The notes: generated from the letters alone by a model not told the origin. A stretch of 64,000 bases of DNA from Eggerthella lenta DSM 2243 (GCF_000024265.1 NC_013204.1:682001-746000), one strand, 5' to 3'. Positions 35,499-45,010 are shown, counted from the stretch's first letter. Made by a program: numbers and translations.

Positions 35499-36599
35499 AT
35501 GGATCGGGTTATCGACGAAATCATCCTCGTTGCGCTGTGCTTGCTGCTTTTGCCGTTCGCGGCGTTCTCCGGCGCGCATGTCGCGGCGCTCCTGTGCGCC
35601 ATCGTGGTGGCGTGCTGCTTCGACGTGTACCCGCATGCGCGGCTTCGCTTCGCGGCGGCGGGCGCGTACGAGCTGGCGGCGCTGTTCGTCCCGGAGTTCT
35701 CCGCGTTGCTGCCGGTCGTCGCGTACGTGCTGTTCGGCGAGCGGTTCTGGCTCGTGCGGCTGTCCTGGATCATGCCGCTGGCGGCCGCGCTGCGCACCCA
35801 GGACGTTCTGCTCGTCCCCGCGGCCGTGCTGTGCGCGGCTGCCTGCCTCATGGCGTGGCGCACGAAACGCGCGGGCGAGGAGCGCGAGCGCTACCGCGCC
35901 CTGCGCGACGAGCAGCAGGAGGCGTCGCTGTCGCTTGCGAACAAGAACCGCGAGCTCATGGCCGCGCAGGACTACGAGGTGCGCTTGGCCACCCTGTCCG
36001 AGCGCAGCCGCATCGCCCGCGAGATACACGACAACGTGGGTCATCTGCTCACAAGATCGGTGCTGCAGGTGGAGGCGTTGCAAGTGGTGCACGCCGACGA
36101 CGAGTGCGTTCGCGGCGGGCTGGCATCGGTGGGCGCGACGTTGCACGAGGTCATGGACACGGTGCGCAAAAGCGTGCACGACCTGCACGACGATGCGTTC
36201 GATCTACGCGCGCGTCTGGAAGGCGTCATCGGCGCCTGCGGCTTGGACGACGTGCGCCTCGTGTACGACGTCCAGGATGTGCCGCTTCCCGTCGCCTACG
36301 GCGTGGTGGCCGTCGTCCGCGAGGCGCTGTCGAACGTGGCGAAGCACAGCGACGCCACGCGCGTCGACGTGTCGGTCATCGAATACCCGGCTCTCTACCA
36401 GCTCATCGTGCAGGATAACGGTTCGCGCGACGGTGCACGTTCTACGGCGGTGGATGTCCCGACCGCGCAGGCCGGCATCGGTTTGCAGACGATGGAGGAG
36501 CGTGTGAGCTCGCTGGGCGGGCGCCTGCGCACCGGCTACCGCAAAGGCTTCCGCGTGTTCGCCACCGTGCCGAAAGAACCGTCGAAGGAGAAATCATGA
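35499..36599 (+). CDS. NarL-family sensor histidine kinase
   Basis: A 366-residue kinase. Several membrane segments (about 1-130), a coiled-coil linker (about 130-170), then HisKA_3 with phospho-acceptor His in SRIAREIHDNVGH, and an ATPase domain with REALSNVAKHS (N box), VQDNGS and GIGLQTMEERV. The ATG at 35499 is chosen because of the -10 position; the ATG at 35493 is also possible. It overlaps the response regulator gene by 4 bases and should regulate the divergent exporter. Confidence 0.9.
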   Translation: MDRVIDEIILVALCLLLLPFAAFSGAHVAALLCAIVVACCFDVYPHARLRFAAAGAYELAALFVPEFSALLPVVAYVLFGERFWLVRLSWIMPLAAALRTQDVLLVPAAVLCAAACLMAWRTKRAGEERERYRALRDEQQEASLSLANKNRELMAAQDYEVRLATLSERSRIAREIHDNVGHLLTRSVLQVEALQVVHADDECVRGGLASVGATLHEVMDTVRKSVHDLHDDAFDLRARLEGVIGACGLDDVRLVYDVQDVPLPVAYGVVAVVREALSNVAKHSDATRVDVSVIEYPALYQLIVQDNGSRDGARSTAVDVPTAQAGIGLQTMEERVSSLGGRLRTGYRKGFRVFATVPKEPSKEKS

Positions 36600-37237
36600 T
36601 CAGGACGCTTATCGTCGATGACGACCCGTTCGTTCGGATGTCGCTGCAGACCATCCTCGAAGCGCAGGACGACGTGGAGGTGTGCGCGCTCGGCGCCGAC
36701 GGCGACGAGGCGGTCGAGCTGTTCGAGCGCGAACGGCCCGACGTGTTGCTCATGGACATCCAGATGCCGGGCTCCGATGGCCTCGGCGCGGCCGAGCGCA
36801 TCCTGGGCGCGCACAAGCACGCGCGCATCGTGTTCCTCACCACGTTCTCCGACGATGAGTACATCGTGCGCGCCCTGCGCCTGGGGGCGAAGGGCTACCT
36901 CATCAAGCAGGAAGTGGCCACCATCGCGCCGGCCTTGCGCACGGTCATGGCCGGTCAGAGCGTGCTTGGCGGCGAGGTGCTTGATCGCATGGACGTCCTT
37001 ATGAGTCGAGGACCCGCATGCGCGGAGAACGCGCCGGGCGGCGAGATGCGCAGCGGCCTCACCGAGCGCGAATCTGCCATCGTGGAGCTGGTGGCCGAGG
37101 GTCTCGATAACAAGGAGATCGCCGCCAGGCTGTACCTCAGCGAGGGCACGGTGCGCAACCACATCAGCGCCATCCTCCAGAAGCTCGATCTGAAGAATCG
37201 CACCCAGCTGGTCGTCCGCTACTACCGCGACCGCTGA
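36596..37237 (+). CDS. NarL/LuxR-family response regulator
   Basis: A 213-residue regulator. The receiver domain has the acidic pair in VDDDP (8-12), phospho-acceptor Asp in VLLMDIQMPG (about residue 53), Thr in FLTTFS and Lys in GYLIKQ. The C-terminal LuxR helix-turn-helix includes LTERESAIVELVAEGLDNKEI and GTVRNHISAILQKL. It forms a pair with the kinase just upstream. Confidence 0.92.
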   Translation: MIRTLIVDDDPFVRMSLQTILEAQDDVEVCALGADGDEAVELFERERPDVLLMDIQMPGSDGLGAAERILGAHKHARIVFLTTFSDDEYIVRALRLGAKGYLIKQEVATIAPALRTVMAGQSVLGGEVLDRMDVLMSRGPACAENAPGGEMRSGLTERESAIVELVAEGLDNKEIAARLYLSEGTVRNHISAILQKLDLKNRTQLVVRYYRDR

Positions 37238-37270
37238 ATGAGACAGGGGAATGAGACAAAGGGACGGGGG

Positions 37271-37615
37271 CTACTTGAACGCCGCTTCGAACAGCTCCTC
37301 GGCTTCTTTCTGCAGCTTCTCTTCGATGGCGAGGTACGTATCCAAAAGCTTGTTGCCGGCTTCGGTCAGGTCGCTGCCGTGAGCGCCGTCGCGGTTCAGC
37401 AGCTGCAAGTCGAGCGCCGCCTCGGTGTCCTTGATGATGCGCCAGGCCTTGCTGTAGGCCATGCCCATGCCCTTGGCAGCGGCGTTGAGCGAGCCGGTTT
37501 CGCGCACGCCCAGGCACAGGCTGGCGATGCCGCGGCCGAACAGAGAGCCGCTTTCGGCATCCGGGTTCATGATGGAAAGCCTGATCGTCGGCTTCAGGTT
37601 CGCAAGGTCGCTCAT
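37271..37615 (-). CDS. ModE-like N-terminal domain transcriptional regulator
   Basis: A 114-residue protein with a winged-helix of the ModE/LysR-like type (FGRGIASLCLGVRETGSLNAAAKGMGMAYSKAWRIIK, then LLNRDGAHGSDLTEAG). It lacks the molybdate-binding TOBE domains of full ModE, so its ligand is unknown. AAGGACGG precedes the ATG at 37615. It stands between a two-component system and threonine synthase, with no obvious target nearby. Confidence 0.82.
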   Translation of the reverse strand: MSDLANLKPTIRLSIMNPDAESGSLFGRGIASLCLGVRETGSLNAAAKGMGMAYSKAWRIIKDTEAALDLQLLNRDGAHGSDLTEAGNKLLDTYLAIEEKLQKEAEELFEAAFK

Positions 37616-37656
37616 GGGATTCCGTCCTTTGCTTGTTGCTTGCGCATGCATGCGCG

Positions 37657-39225
37657 TCAGTCGTCCAGGTGCTCGAGGAAACGCAGTGCCGCCGCCTCGA
37701 TGTCGTTCGTGCCGCCGTCGATGACCTCGTCGAAGCGGATGGGAAGCGCGTCCAGCTCAGCCAGGCCGTGGGGGATGTCGTCGACGCCCGTCTCGCGCGC
37801 GATCAGCTCGTTCAGCTTGCAGCCCGACAGCGCGGCCACGTCGTCGGGCAGCGGCGCGCCAGGCTCGATGCCGTGCAGCGCGCGGTACACGTTGTCGCCG
37901 AACTTGGCCCAGTGCGCCGTGCTCGCGATGAGCACGGGGTTCTCGCCCCGAAGGTTCTCGGCGGTCTGGTAGGCCACGGCCGTGTGCGGGTCCAACAGGT
38001 AGCCGTGCTGCTCGAACACGCGCTTGATGGTGTCCAGGCACGTGGCGTTGTCGATGGAGTCCGACGCGAACAGCTCCCGCACGCGGGCGAAGGTCTCTTC
38101 GTCCACGCGGAAGCGGCGCTGCCCGCGCAGGTCGGCCATCCAGCCGGCTATGGCGGCGGCGTCGCGTCCCGTGAGCTCGAACAGCTGACGCTCCAGGTTC
38201 GACGAAACGAGGATGTCCATGGACGGCGAGGGCGTCAGCACGAAGGGGCGCTCGGATATGTCGTAGGTGCCCGTGTTGATGAAGTCGGTGAGCACGCGGT
38301 TCTCGTTGCTGGCGCAGTACAGCATGCCCAGCGGCACGCCCATGCGCTTGGCGTAGTAGGCGGCCAGGATGTTGCCGAAGTTGCCCGTGGGCACGCATAC
38401 GTCCAGCTCGTCGCCCAGGTTCAGTTTGCCGTCGGCCGCCAGCTGCGCGTAGGCCGACACGTAGTACACGATCTGGGGCATGAGGCGCCCCCAGTTGATG
38501 GAGTTCGCGCTGGAAAGAGCGATGCGGTGCTCGTCCTGCAGCTTCTTCGCAAAGGCCTCGTCGCCGAACACGTTTTTCGCGCCCGTCTGGCAGTCGTCGA
38601 AGTTTCCGCGCACGCCCCATACCTGCACGTTGCGCCCGCGCTGCGTGGCCATCTGCTTGAACTGGATGTCGCTCACGCCGCCGTCGGGGTACATGACGCC
38701 GATGGACACGCCGTCCACGTCGCGGAAGCCCTCGAGCGCGGCTTTGCCCGTGTCTCCCGAGGTGGCTACCAGGATGAGGAAGTCGTGGTCGAGCTTGCCC
38801 TGCTCGCGCAGCTGGGCGGCGCTTGCGGAGAAGAAACGCGGCAGGCACTGCAGCGCCATGTCCTTGAACGCGCTCGTGGGGCCGTGCCATAGCTCCAGCA
38901 CGTGGGTGTCGGCCGAAAGCGACGTGATGGGGCAGATGCGCTCGTCGTCGAAGTTGTCGCCGTAAGCCTGGGCCATAAGCGCTTCGACGGTTTCGGCGGG
39001 CAGATCCACGTCGAACGCCCGATAGATGCGCGCCGCGCGCTGGGCGTACGGCAGCTCGGCCAGCGCTCCGATCTCGTCGAGGGAAAGCTCGGGGATGCGT
39101 TCGGGCACGTACAAGCCGCCGCCCGCGGCCAGGCCGTCGATGACGGCTTCCGTAAAGGTGACGGGGCGCTCGCTTTGCCCGCGCGTGTCGGAGTAGAGGT
39201 TTTGAGCCATGTCCTGCACTTTCAT
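37657..39225 (-). CDS. thrC: Threonine synthase
   Basis: A 522-residue PLP enzyme that converts O-phosphohomoserine to threonine. It has the N-terminal domain YSDTRGQSERPVTFTEAV, GLAAGGGLYVPE, the PLP-lysine in GPTSAFKDMALQ (near 112-123) and the glycine loop VATSGDTGKAA. The length fits the long bacterial/fungal class. Start at 39225; an ATG five codons later is an alternative. Confidence 0.93.
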   Translation of the reverse strand: MKVQDMAQNLYSDTRGQSERPVTFTEAVIDGLAAGGGLYVPERIPELSLDEIGALAELPYAQRAARIYRAFDVDLPAETVEALMAQAYGDNFDDERICPITSLSADTHVLELWHGPTSAFKDMALQCLPRFFSASAAQLREQGKLDHDFLILVATSGDTGKAALEGFRDVDGVSIGVMYPDGGVSDIQFKQMATQRGRNVQVWGVRGNFDDCQTGAKNVFGDEAFAKKLQDEHRIALSSANSINWGRLMPQIVYYVSAYAQLAADGKLNLGDELDVCVPTGNFGNILAAYYAKRMGVPLGMLYCASNENRVLTDFINTGTYDISERPFVLTPSPSMDILVSSNLERQLFELTGRDAAAIAGWMADLRGQRRFRVDEETFARVRELFASDSIDNATCLDTIKRVFEQHGYLLDPHTAVAYQTAENLRGENPVLIASTAHWAKFGDNVYRALHGIEPGAPLPDDVAALSGCKLNELIARETGVDDIPHGLAELDALPIRFDEVIDGGTNDIEAAALRFLEHLDD

Positions 39226-39255
39226 CCGTGTTCCGCCGAACTGGTATCGCGTCTC

Positions 39256-39261
39256 AGTATA
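39256..39261 (-). promoter_or_regulatory. -10 box of threonine synthase
   Basis: On the minus strand TATACT, 30 bases upstream of the start at 39225. No clear -35 box. Confidence 0.4.
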
Positions 39262-39459
39262 CTATGCTGGGAATTGTCCCGGCGGCAGAATCGGCGGAGG
39301 ATCTTCACGCAATTTGCAAGCGGCCGCGTTCCCGCCCTGCTTGCTCGACCTGGGTTTCCAGGCGCCTTCCGTTCCGTAACGAATCAACCTGCGCCCCGCT
39401 GCCGCGGCGAAGCCCGGTACGCTGAGCGTCGTATGCGTTACGGAAGCGAGGTGCAGACG

Positions 39460-41520
39460 ATGGGCGAGCCCGCGAACAGAGGACGACGATCCTCCTCCGG
39501 CGGCATGATGATGCACGGAGTGAACCTCAAGCGGCGGTTCTTCGTGAGCCTCGTGCTGGCGGTTCCCATCCTGCTGCTGTCGTCGCCGATGGGGCTCGCG
39601 CTGCCCATCACGCTGTCGTTTCCCGGCTCGGACTGGCTCGTGGCCGCGCTGGCCACGGTGCTGTTCGTCTACGGCGGCTGGCCGTTTCTGCGCGGCGCGG
39701 CGGACGAGGTGCGCAACCGCAAGCCCGCCATGATGACGCTCGTGGCGCTCGGCATCACCACGGCCTACGTCTACAGCATGTACGCGTTCGCCATGGGCAG
39801 CGTCGCGCACGACGGCGGCATGCACATGGACTTCTTCTGGGAATTGGCCACGCTCATCGTCATCATGCTGCTGGGCCATTGGATCGAGATGCGAGCCGTC
39901 ATGGGCGCAGGGGACGCGCTCAAGGAGATGGCCGAACTGCTGCCGGCGCAGGCGCACGTGAAGCAGGCGGACGGCTCCTTCGCCGACGTGCCGCTCGACG
40001 AGGTGCAGGTGGGCCAAACCGTCATGGTGGAGGCGGGGGAGAAGGTGCCCGCCGACGGCGAGGTGACGGACGGCTCGTCGTCCGTCAACGAGGCGCTCGT
40101 CACGGGCGAGGCGCGCGCCGTGGAGGCGCATGAGGGCGACACGGTGTTCGGCGGCTCGCAGAACGGCGACGGCACGCTGTACGTGCGCGTCACCGGAACC
40201 GGCCAGTCGGGCTACCTCGCCCAGGTCATGCAGCTCGTCTCGCAGGCGCAGCAGGAGAAATCGCGCGCCGAGGTGCTGTCCGACAAGGTGGCGCGCTGGC
40301 TGTTCTACGCCGCCGTGAGCGTTGGTCTCGTCGCGTTCGTCGCGTGGCTCGCCGTCACCGGCAGCGTGTCGGACGCGCTCACGCGCATGGTCACCGTGTT
40401 CGTCATCGCGTGCCCGCACGCGCTGGGCCTGGCCATTCCGCTCGTGGCGGCGCGCTCGACCTCGCTCGGCGCGCGCAACGGCCTGCTCGTGCGCCGCCGA
40501 CGCGCCCTCGAGGTGGCGCCGCGGGTGAACGTGGTGATGATGGACAAGACGGGCACGCTCACCGAGGGCGACTTCCGCGTGGCCGAGGTGCGCGCGGTGG
40601 GGAAGCGGAGCGCCCCCGCCGGTGACGCCTCCGACGCCCCCAACGTCCCCGGCGCCCCCGCCGACGATCGCGCGCTCGCGCTCATAGCGGGCCTCGAGCA
40701 GTCGTCGTCGCACCCGCTGGCCGCCAGCATCGTGGCCGCCGCGCAGCAGCGCGGCGTGCAGCCTGCGGCCGTGCGCGACGTGCAGGCCGTGGCGGGCGTC
40801 GGCGTGAAGGGCGTGCTTGAAAATGGCTCGCACGCCCTCATCGCGAACGCGCGCTATCTGGACGAGCAGCGCATCCCCTACGATCGTTCCGCCTTCGACC
40901 AGCTGGCAGGCCGTGGCCTCACCGTCAGCTACCTCGTGATCGACGGCGAGGTGCGCGGCGTGGTGGCGCAGGGCGACCAGATCAAGCCCACCGCCCGCGA
41001 GGCGGTGCGACAGCTCAAGGCGCGCGGCATCGCGCCCGTGATGCTCACCGGCGACAACGAGGCGGCGGCCCGCGCCGTGGCGCACACGCTCGGCATCGAC
41101 GAGTTCCGCGCCGGCTTGCTGCCCCAGGACAAGGTGCAGCTCGTGCAGCAGCGCCGCGATGCGGGCGACGTGGTGATGATGGTGGGCGACGGCATCAACG
41201 ACGCGCCGGCGCTGGCCCGCGCCGACGTGGGCGTGGCCATCGGCGCGGGCACCGACGTCGCCATCGACTCCGCCGACGTCGTGCTCGTGAAAAGCGACCC
41301 CGAGGACATCGTGCGCCTGCTCGACCTCGGCACGAACACCACGCGCAAGATCAAGCAGAACCTCTGGTGGGGCGCCGGCTACAACATCGTGGCCATCCCG
41401 CTGGCGGCCGGCGTCCTCGCGCCGGTGGGCATCCTGCTCAGCCCCGCCGTGGGCGCGGTCCTCATGAGCCTGTCCACCGTCATCGTCGCCGTCAACGCGA
41501 TGACCCTCAAAAACAAATGA
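39460..41520 (+). CDS. CPH-type heavy-metal P-type ATPase (CopB-like)
   Basis: A 686-residue P1B pump. Eight membrane segments, TGE loop (ALVTGEA), intramembrane CPH motif in VIACPHALGL (near 316), phosphorylation site DKTGT (near 361), HP motif SSSHPLA and GDGINDAP. CPH instead of CPC is typical of the CopB group, which exports copper or related metals. There is no N-terminal metal-binding domain; only a short Met/Arg/Ser-rich tail (GGMMMHG). The ATG at 39460 is preferred for the nearby GCGAGG; an ATG at 39433 is possible. Confidence 0.88.
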   Translation: MGEPANRGRRSSSGGMMMHGVNLKRRFFVSLVLAVPILLLSSPMGLALPITLSFPGSDWLVAALATVLFVYGGWPFLRGAADEVRNRKPAMMTLVALGITTAYVYSMYAFAMGSVAHDGGMHMDFFWELATLIVIMLLGHWIEMRAVMGAGDALKEMAELLPAQAHVKQADGSFADVPLDEVQVGQTVMVEAGEKVPADGEVTDGSSSVNEALVTGEARAVEAHEGDTVFGGSQNGDGTLYVRVTGTGQSGYLAQVMQLVSQAQQEKSRAEVLSDKVARWLFYAAVSVGLVAFVAWLAVTGSVSDALTRMVTVFVIACPHALGLAIPLVAARSTSLGARNGLLVRRRRALEVAPRVNVVMMDKTGTLTEGDFRVAEVRAVGKRSAPAGDASDAPNVPGAPADDRALALIAGLEQSSSHPLAASIVAAAQQRGVQPAAVRDVQAVAGVGVKGVLENGSHALIANARYLDEQRIPYDRSAFDQLAGRGLTVSYLVIDGEVRGVVAQGDQIKPTAREAVRQLKARGIAPVMLTGDNEAAARAVAHTLGIDEFRAGLLPQDKVQLVQQRRDAGDVVMMVGDGINDAPALARADVGVAIGAGTDVAIDSADVVLVKSDPEDIVRLLDLGTNTTRKIKQNLWWGAGYNIVAIPLAAGVLAPVGILLSPAVGAVLMSLSTVIVAVNAMTLKNK

Positions 41521-41612
41521 GGCGACCGCGCCCCGCGCCCTGCAGCGTCCTCGTCCCAGTCCAACAATATGCGGAAAATGTTAGCTAAGGCTTCCATTCC
41601 CCGAGAGTTTGC

Positions 41613-41642
41613 TATAAGATACTTTTGTTACATGAAGCTAAC
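41613..41642 (+). promoter_or_regulatory. feo promoter and metal-regulator site D (GTTA-N8-TAAC)
   Basis: A -10 box TATAAG lies at 41613-41618. GTTA-CATGAAGC-TAAC at 41627-41642 follows at the expected transcription start. A related half site GTTAGCTAAGG is at 41580-41590. Two further GTTA-N8-TAAC sites occur at 42391 and 45522. Confidence 0.6.
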
Positions 41643-41657
41643 TCGATGGGAGTCACC

Positions 41658-41963
41658 ATGGACAACGCAACGGTTGCGAGCATGCAGGGAACGGTCGGTC
41701 GTACGGACGCAGGGTCTGCGCCGGGCATCGCCTGCCAGCAGATGCCGCTTTCGTTCCTGAAGGGCGGCGAGACGGGCACCATCGCGAAGGTGCGCGGTCG
41801 CGGCGATCTGCATCATCATCTGGAGAACCTCGGCTTCGTCGAGGGCGCGCAGGTGACGGTGGTGTCCGAGGCTGCCGGCGACCTCATCGTCGAGGTCAAG
41901 GGCATCCAGGTCGCGCTCAACCGCCAGGTCGCGGCGCATATCATCACGAACGCCGCCGCGTAG
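41658..41963 (+). CDS. FeoA-domain protein 1
   Basis: A 101-residue protein. An N-terminal tail of about 35 residues precedes an SH3-like FeoA domain (MPLSFLKGGETGTIAKVRG to VALNRQVAAHI). FeoA proteins assist or regulate FeoB, the Fe2+ transporter. GGGAG lies 5 bases before the ATG at 41658; earlier ATG/TTG codons (41646, 41625) lie inside the operator. It starts the Feo locus. Confidence 0.83.
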   Translation: MDNATVASMQGTVGRTDAGSAPGIACQQMPLSFLKGGETGTIAKVRGRGDLHHHLENLGFVEGAQVTVVSEAAGDLIVEVKGIQVALNRQVAAHIITNAAA

Positions 41964-41997
41964 CACCTCCGCAAGCCACGCACGAGCACGAACGGAT

Positions 41998-42013
41998 GTT
42001 TCACGTGAAGCAT
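41998..42013. other. parS-like site 2 (one mismatch)
   Basis: TGTTTCACGTGAAGCA differs from the parS consensus at one position. It lies between the two feoA genes, outside coding sequence. Confidence 0.65.
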
Positions 42014-42087
42014 CTGCCGTGCCGTTTGGCGTGCGCGCATCGAGTTGGCATCACCGCAAGGAACCTCAAGGAAAGGAAACGGGGCAT

Positions 42088-42324
42088 ATGGCAGAAGTTC
42101 AAGATCGAACGCTGCGCGACGTGGCCATCGGCGACACCGCCACCGTCCGTCGCCTGACGGGCGAGGGCGCGCTCAAGCGTCACATCATGGACATGGGCAT
42201 CACCAAGGGGACGAGCGTGTTCGTTCGCAAAGTCGCGCCGCTGGGCGATCCGATCGAGGTCACGGTGCGCGGATACGAGCTGTCGCTGCGCAAGAGCGAG
42301 GCGGAGAGCATCCTCATCGGCTGA
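42088..42324 (+). CDS. feoA: FeoA
   Basis: A 78-residue SH3-like FeoA protein (LRDVAIGDTATVRRLTG, IMDMGITKGTSVFVRK, GDPIEVTVRGYELSLRK), the classical small cytosolic partner of FeoB. It differs clearly from the FeoA-domain protein 1 just upstream, so the locus has two non-redundant copies. GGAAAGGAAACGGGG precedes the ATG. A terminator-like hairpin and a new operator separate it from feoB. Confidence 0.9.
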   Translation: MAEVQDRTLRDVAIGDTATVRRLTGEGALKRHIMDMGITKGTSVFVRKVAPLGDPIEVTVRGYELSLRKSEAESILIG

Positions 42325-42359
42325 CGTTGCCAGGCGTGAGCGCCAGGTGACGAGGATAG

Positions 42360-42382
42360 AGGCGCCGCGGCGCTTCTTTTTT
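42360..42382 (+). terminator. Terminator or attenuator between feoA and feoB
   Basis: A short GC stem (AGGCGC-CGCG-GCGCTT) is followed by CTTTTTT. It would end or attenuate the feoA transcript in front of the feoB promoter. Confidence 0.55.
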
Positions 42383-42408
42383 GGGACTGAGTTAGTAGCA
42401 GCTAACTT
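42381..42408 (+). promoter_or_regulatory. feoB promoter with metal-regulator site A (GTTA-N8-TAAC)
   Basis: TTGGGA (42381-42386), 16 bases, TAACTT (42403-42408). GTTA-GTAGCAGC-TAAC (42391-42406), extended by AGTTAG/CTAACT arms, covers the spacer and the start of the -10 box, an ideal repressor position. Confidence 0.6.
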
Positions 42409-42472
42409 AAAAACGAGCCAACGGGGGATTGCAGACCCCCGACCGGCTTCGAAGCAGATGGAAAGGCTGATC

Positions 42473-45010
42473 ATGGGAATTCGCATAGCGCTTGCCGGCA
42501 ACCCGAACTGCGGCAAGACGACGATGTTCAACGATCTGACCGGCGCCAGCCAATACGTTGGCAACTGGCCGGGCGTGACCGTTGAGAAAAAGGAAGGGAA
42601 GTACACCCGCGACAAAGACGTGATCATCACGGACTTGCCGGGCGTGTACTCGCTGTCGCCGTACTCTCCCGAGGAGATCGTGACGCGCGACTACCTGTTG
42701 GACGGCGGCCCCGACGTCGTCGTGAACCTCGTGGACGCGACGAACCTCGAGCGCAACCTGTACCTGACCACGCAGATCCTCGATCTGGGCGTGCCCGTCG
42801 TGGTGGCGCTCAACATGATGGACCTCGTGAAGAAGAGCGGCGACAAGATCGACGTGGCCGGCCTGTCGAAGCAGCTGGGCTGCCCCATCGTCGAGACGAC
42901 GGCGCTCAAGGGGCACGGCATGGCCGAGCTCATGGAAACCGCCGTCAAGGCGGCGAAGGCCGGCAAGCCCGCCGAGCCGAAGATGCCCTTCGACGCGCAG
43001 GTGGAAGAAGCCATCACGAAGATCGAGGGCATTCTGGGCAACCGCGTGTCTCCGGCAACCGCGCGCTGGTTCGCCATCAAGCTGTTCGAGGGCGAGGAGC
43101 GCACCGTCGCCAACATGAAGCTCAGCGCCGCCGACCTCAAGGCGGTCGAGGCGATTCGCGAAGAGGTGGAGAACAAGCTCGACGACGATGCCGAGAGCAT
43201 CATCACGTCCGAGCGCTACAACGCCATCACGCACGTCATCGACAAGACGATGAAGCGCTCGCACAAGGGCATGACCACCACGCAGAAGATCGACCGCGTG
43301 GTGACGAACCGTTGGCTGGGCCTGCCCATCTTCGTGGTGGTCATGGCGCTCGTGTACTACCTGGCCATCTCCGTGGGCACGGGCGTGGTCACCGACTGGG
43401 CCAACGACGGCATCTCCGGCGACGGCTTCCTGTACACCGGCGGCGCGGCCTACGAAGAGGCCGTGGGCGAATGGGAAGGCGAGCAGGCCAACATCGAAGC
43501 CTACCTCGCCGCTGCTGAGGAAGACGGCATCGACGTGGAGGGCGCGACCGCGGCCCTCGAAGCCGAAGAGCCCACCGCTGCCGACGAAAGCGCCCTCGCC
43601 GCATTCCAGGAGGATGCCGAGAAGGCCGGCGTCGTCGGCATCGTCGAGGACGAGGAGACCGGCGAATCCGCCGAGGTGGACGCCGCGGCCTTTGCAACCG
43701 CCCTCGAAGCTGAAGAGCCCGACGCTTCCGACGGCTCGTGGGGCCTGTGGATTCCCGGTTTGGGAGCGGTCATCGGCAACGCCCTCGAGGCGGTCGACGT
43801 CGCGCCGTGGCTGCAGAGCCTCGTGATGGACGGCATCGTCGCGGGCGTCGGCGCCGTGATCGGCTTCATTCCCCAGATGATCATCCTGTTCCTGCTGCTC
43901 GCGCTGCTCGAAGGGTGCGGCTACCTGGCGCGCGTCGCGTTCATCATGGACCGTGTCTTCCGCCGCTTCGGCCTGTCGGGCAAGAGCTTCATCCCGATGC
44001 TCGTCGCGTCCGGCTGCGGCGTGCCCGCCGTCACGGCCACGAAGACCATCGAGAACGAGAAAGACCGTCGCATGACCATCATGACGACGACGATGATCCC
44101 CTGCGGCGCGAAGATGCCCATCATCGCGCTCGTGTTCGGTGCCATCGCCGGCGGCAACACCGAGGCTACCTGGTGGATCGCCCCGCTGTTCTACTTCCTG
44201 GGCGTCATCGCCATCATCATCTCCGGCATCATGCTGAAGAAGACCAAGATGTTCGCCGGCCCCACCTCGCCGTTCGTCATGGAGCTTCCTTCCTACCACA
44301 TGCCCACGGTGAAATCCATCCTGATGTCCACGTGGGACCGCATCAAGGGCTACATCGTCAAGGCAGGTACGATCATCTTCCTGTCCACCATCGTCATCTG
44401 GCTGCTCATGAACTTCGGTGACGCGGGCGAGGGCTTCGGCTTGCTCGATACCGAGATGGACGACTACATCCAGTACAGCCTCATGGCGGGCCTGGGCAAC
44501 GGCATCGGCTGGATCTTCGCGCCGCTTGGCTTCGGAGACTGGCAGGCAACCGTCACGTCCATCACCGGCCTCGTGGCGAAGGAGAACGTCGTCGCCACCG
44601 TCGGCATCCTGACCAGCCTGGGCGATGTGGGCGAAGCCGATCCCACCATGTGGGCCGCGTTCGCCGCCCTCTTTGCGGGCTCGGTGCCGGCCATCCTCGC
44701 CTTCTGCGCCTTCAACCTGCTGTGCGCGCCGTGCTTCGCCGCCATCGGCACCATCTGGCGCGAGATGGGCACCGCGAAGTGGACCTGGTTCACCATCGGC
44801 TACATGACCATCTTCGCGTGGTGCGTGGGATTGATGTTCTACCAGTTCGGCGGCTTGCTTACCGGCGAGATCGGCTTCAACGTGTGGACGGTCGTGGCCA
44901 TCGTGGTCCTGGCCGGCATGCTGTTCCAGATTTTCCGCCCCATGCCCACCTTCGACAAGAAGAAGGACAAGGTCGCGGGCGAGCTTGAAGCCGAGGGCAG
45001 CGTCGCGTAG
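42473..45010 (+). CDS. feoB: Ferrous iron transporter FeoB with an acidic extracytoplasmic insertion
   Basis: An 845-residue Fe2+ transporter. The N-terminal G domain has GNPNCGKTT (9-17), the switch segment QYVGNWPGVTVE and DLPG, and NMMD near 115. The membrane core carries two gate-like repeats (VASGCGVPAVTATKTIEN and FCAFNLLCAPCFAAIGTI). Between membrane helix 1 (about 285-308) and the next helix lies an acidic Ala/Glu-rich loop of about 110 residues with a partial internal repeat (ALEAEEPTAADES and ALEAEEPDASDGS), which makes the protein some 70 residues longer than common FeoBs. GGAAAGG precedes the ATG at 42473. Confidence 0.95.
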   Translation: MGIRIALAGNPNCGKTTMFNDLTGASQYVGNWPGVTVEKKEGKYTRDKDVIITDLPGVYSLSPYSPEEIVTRDYLLDGGPDVVVNLVDATNLERNLYLTTQILDLGVPVVVALNMMDLVKKSGDKIDVAGLSKQLGCPIVETTALKGHGMAELMETAVKAAKAGKPAEPKMPFDAQVEEAITKIEGILGNRVSPATARWFAIKLFEGEERTVANMKLSAADLKAVEAIREEVENKLDDDAESIITSERYNAITHVIDKTMKRSHKGMTTTQKIDRVVTNRWLGLPIFVVVMALVYYLAISVGTGVVTDWANDGISGDGFLYTGGAAYEEAVGEWEGEQANIEAYLAAAEEDGIDVEGATAALEAEEPTAADESALAAFQEDAEKAGVVGIVEDEETGESAEVDAAAFATALEAEEPDASDGSWGLWIPGLGAVIGNALEAVDVAPWLQSLVMDGIVAGVGAVIGFIPQMIILFLLLALLEGCGYLARVAFIMDRVFRRFGLSGKSFIPMLVASGCGVPAVTATKTIENEKDRRMTIMTTTMIPCGAKMPIIALVFGAIAGGNTEATWWIAPLFYFLGVIAIIISGIMLKKTKMFAGPTSPFVMELPSYHMPTVKSILMSTWDRIKGYIVKAGTIIFLSTIVIWLLMNFGDAGEGFGLLDTEMDDYIQYSLMAGLGNGIGWIFAPLGFGDWQATVTSITGLVAKENVVATVGILTSLGDVGEADPTMWAAFAALFAGSVPAILAFCAFNLLCAPCFAAIGTIWREMGTAKWTWFTIGYMTIFAWCVGLMFYQFGGLLTGEIGFNVWTVVAIVVLAGMLFQIFRPMPTFDKKKDKVAGELEAEGSVA

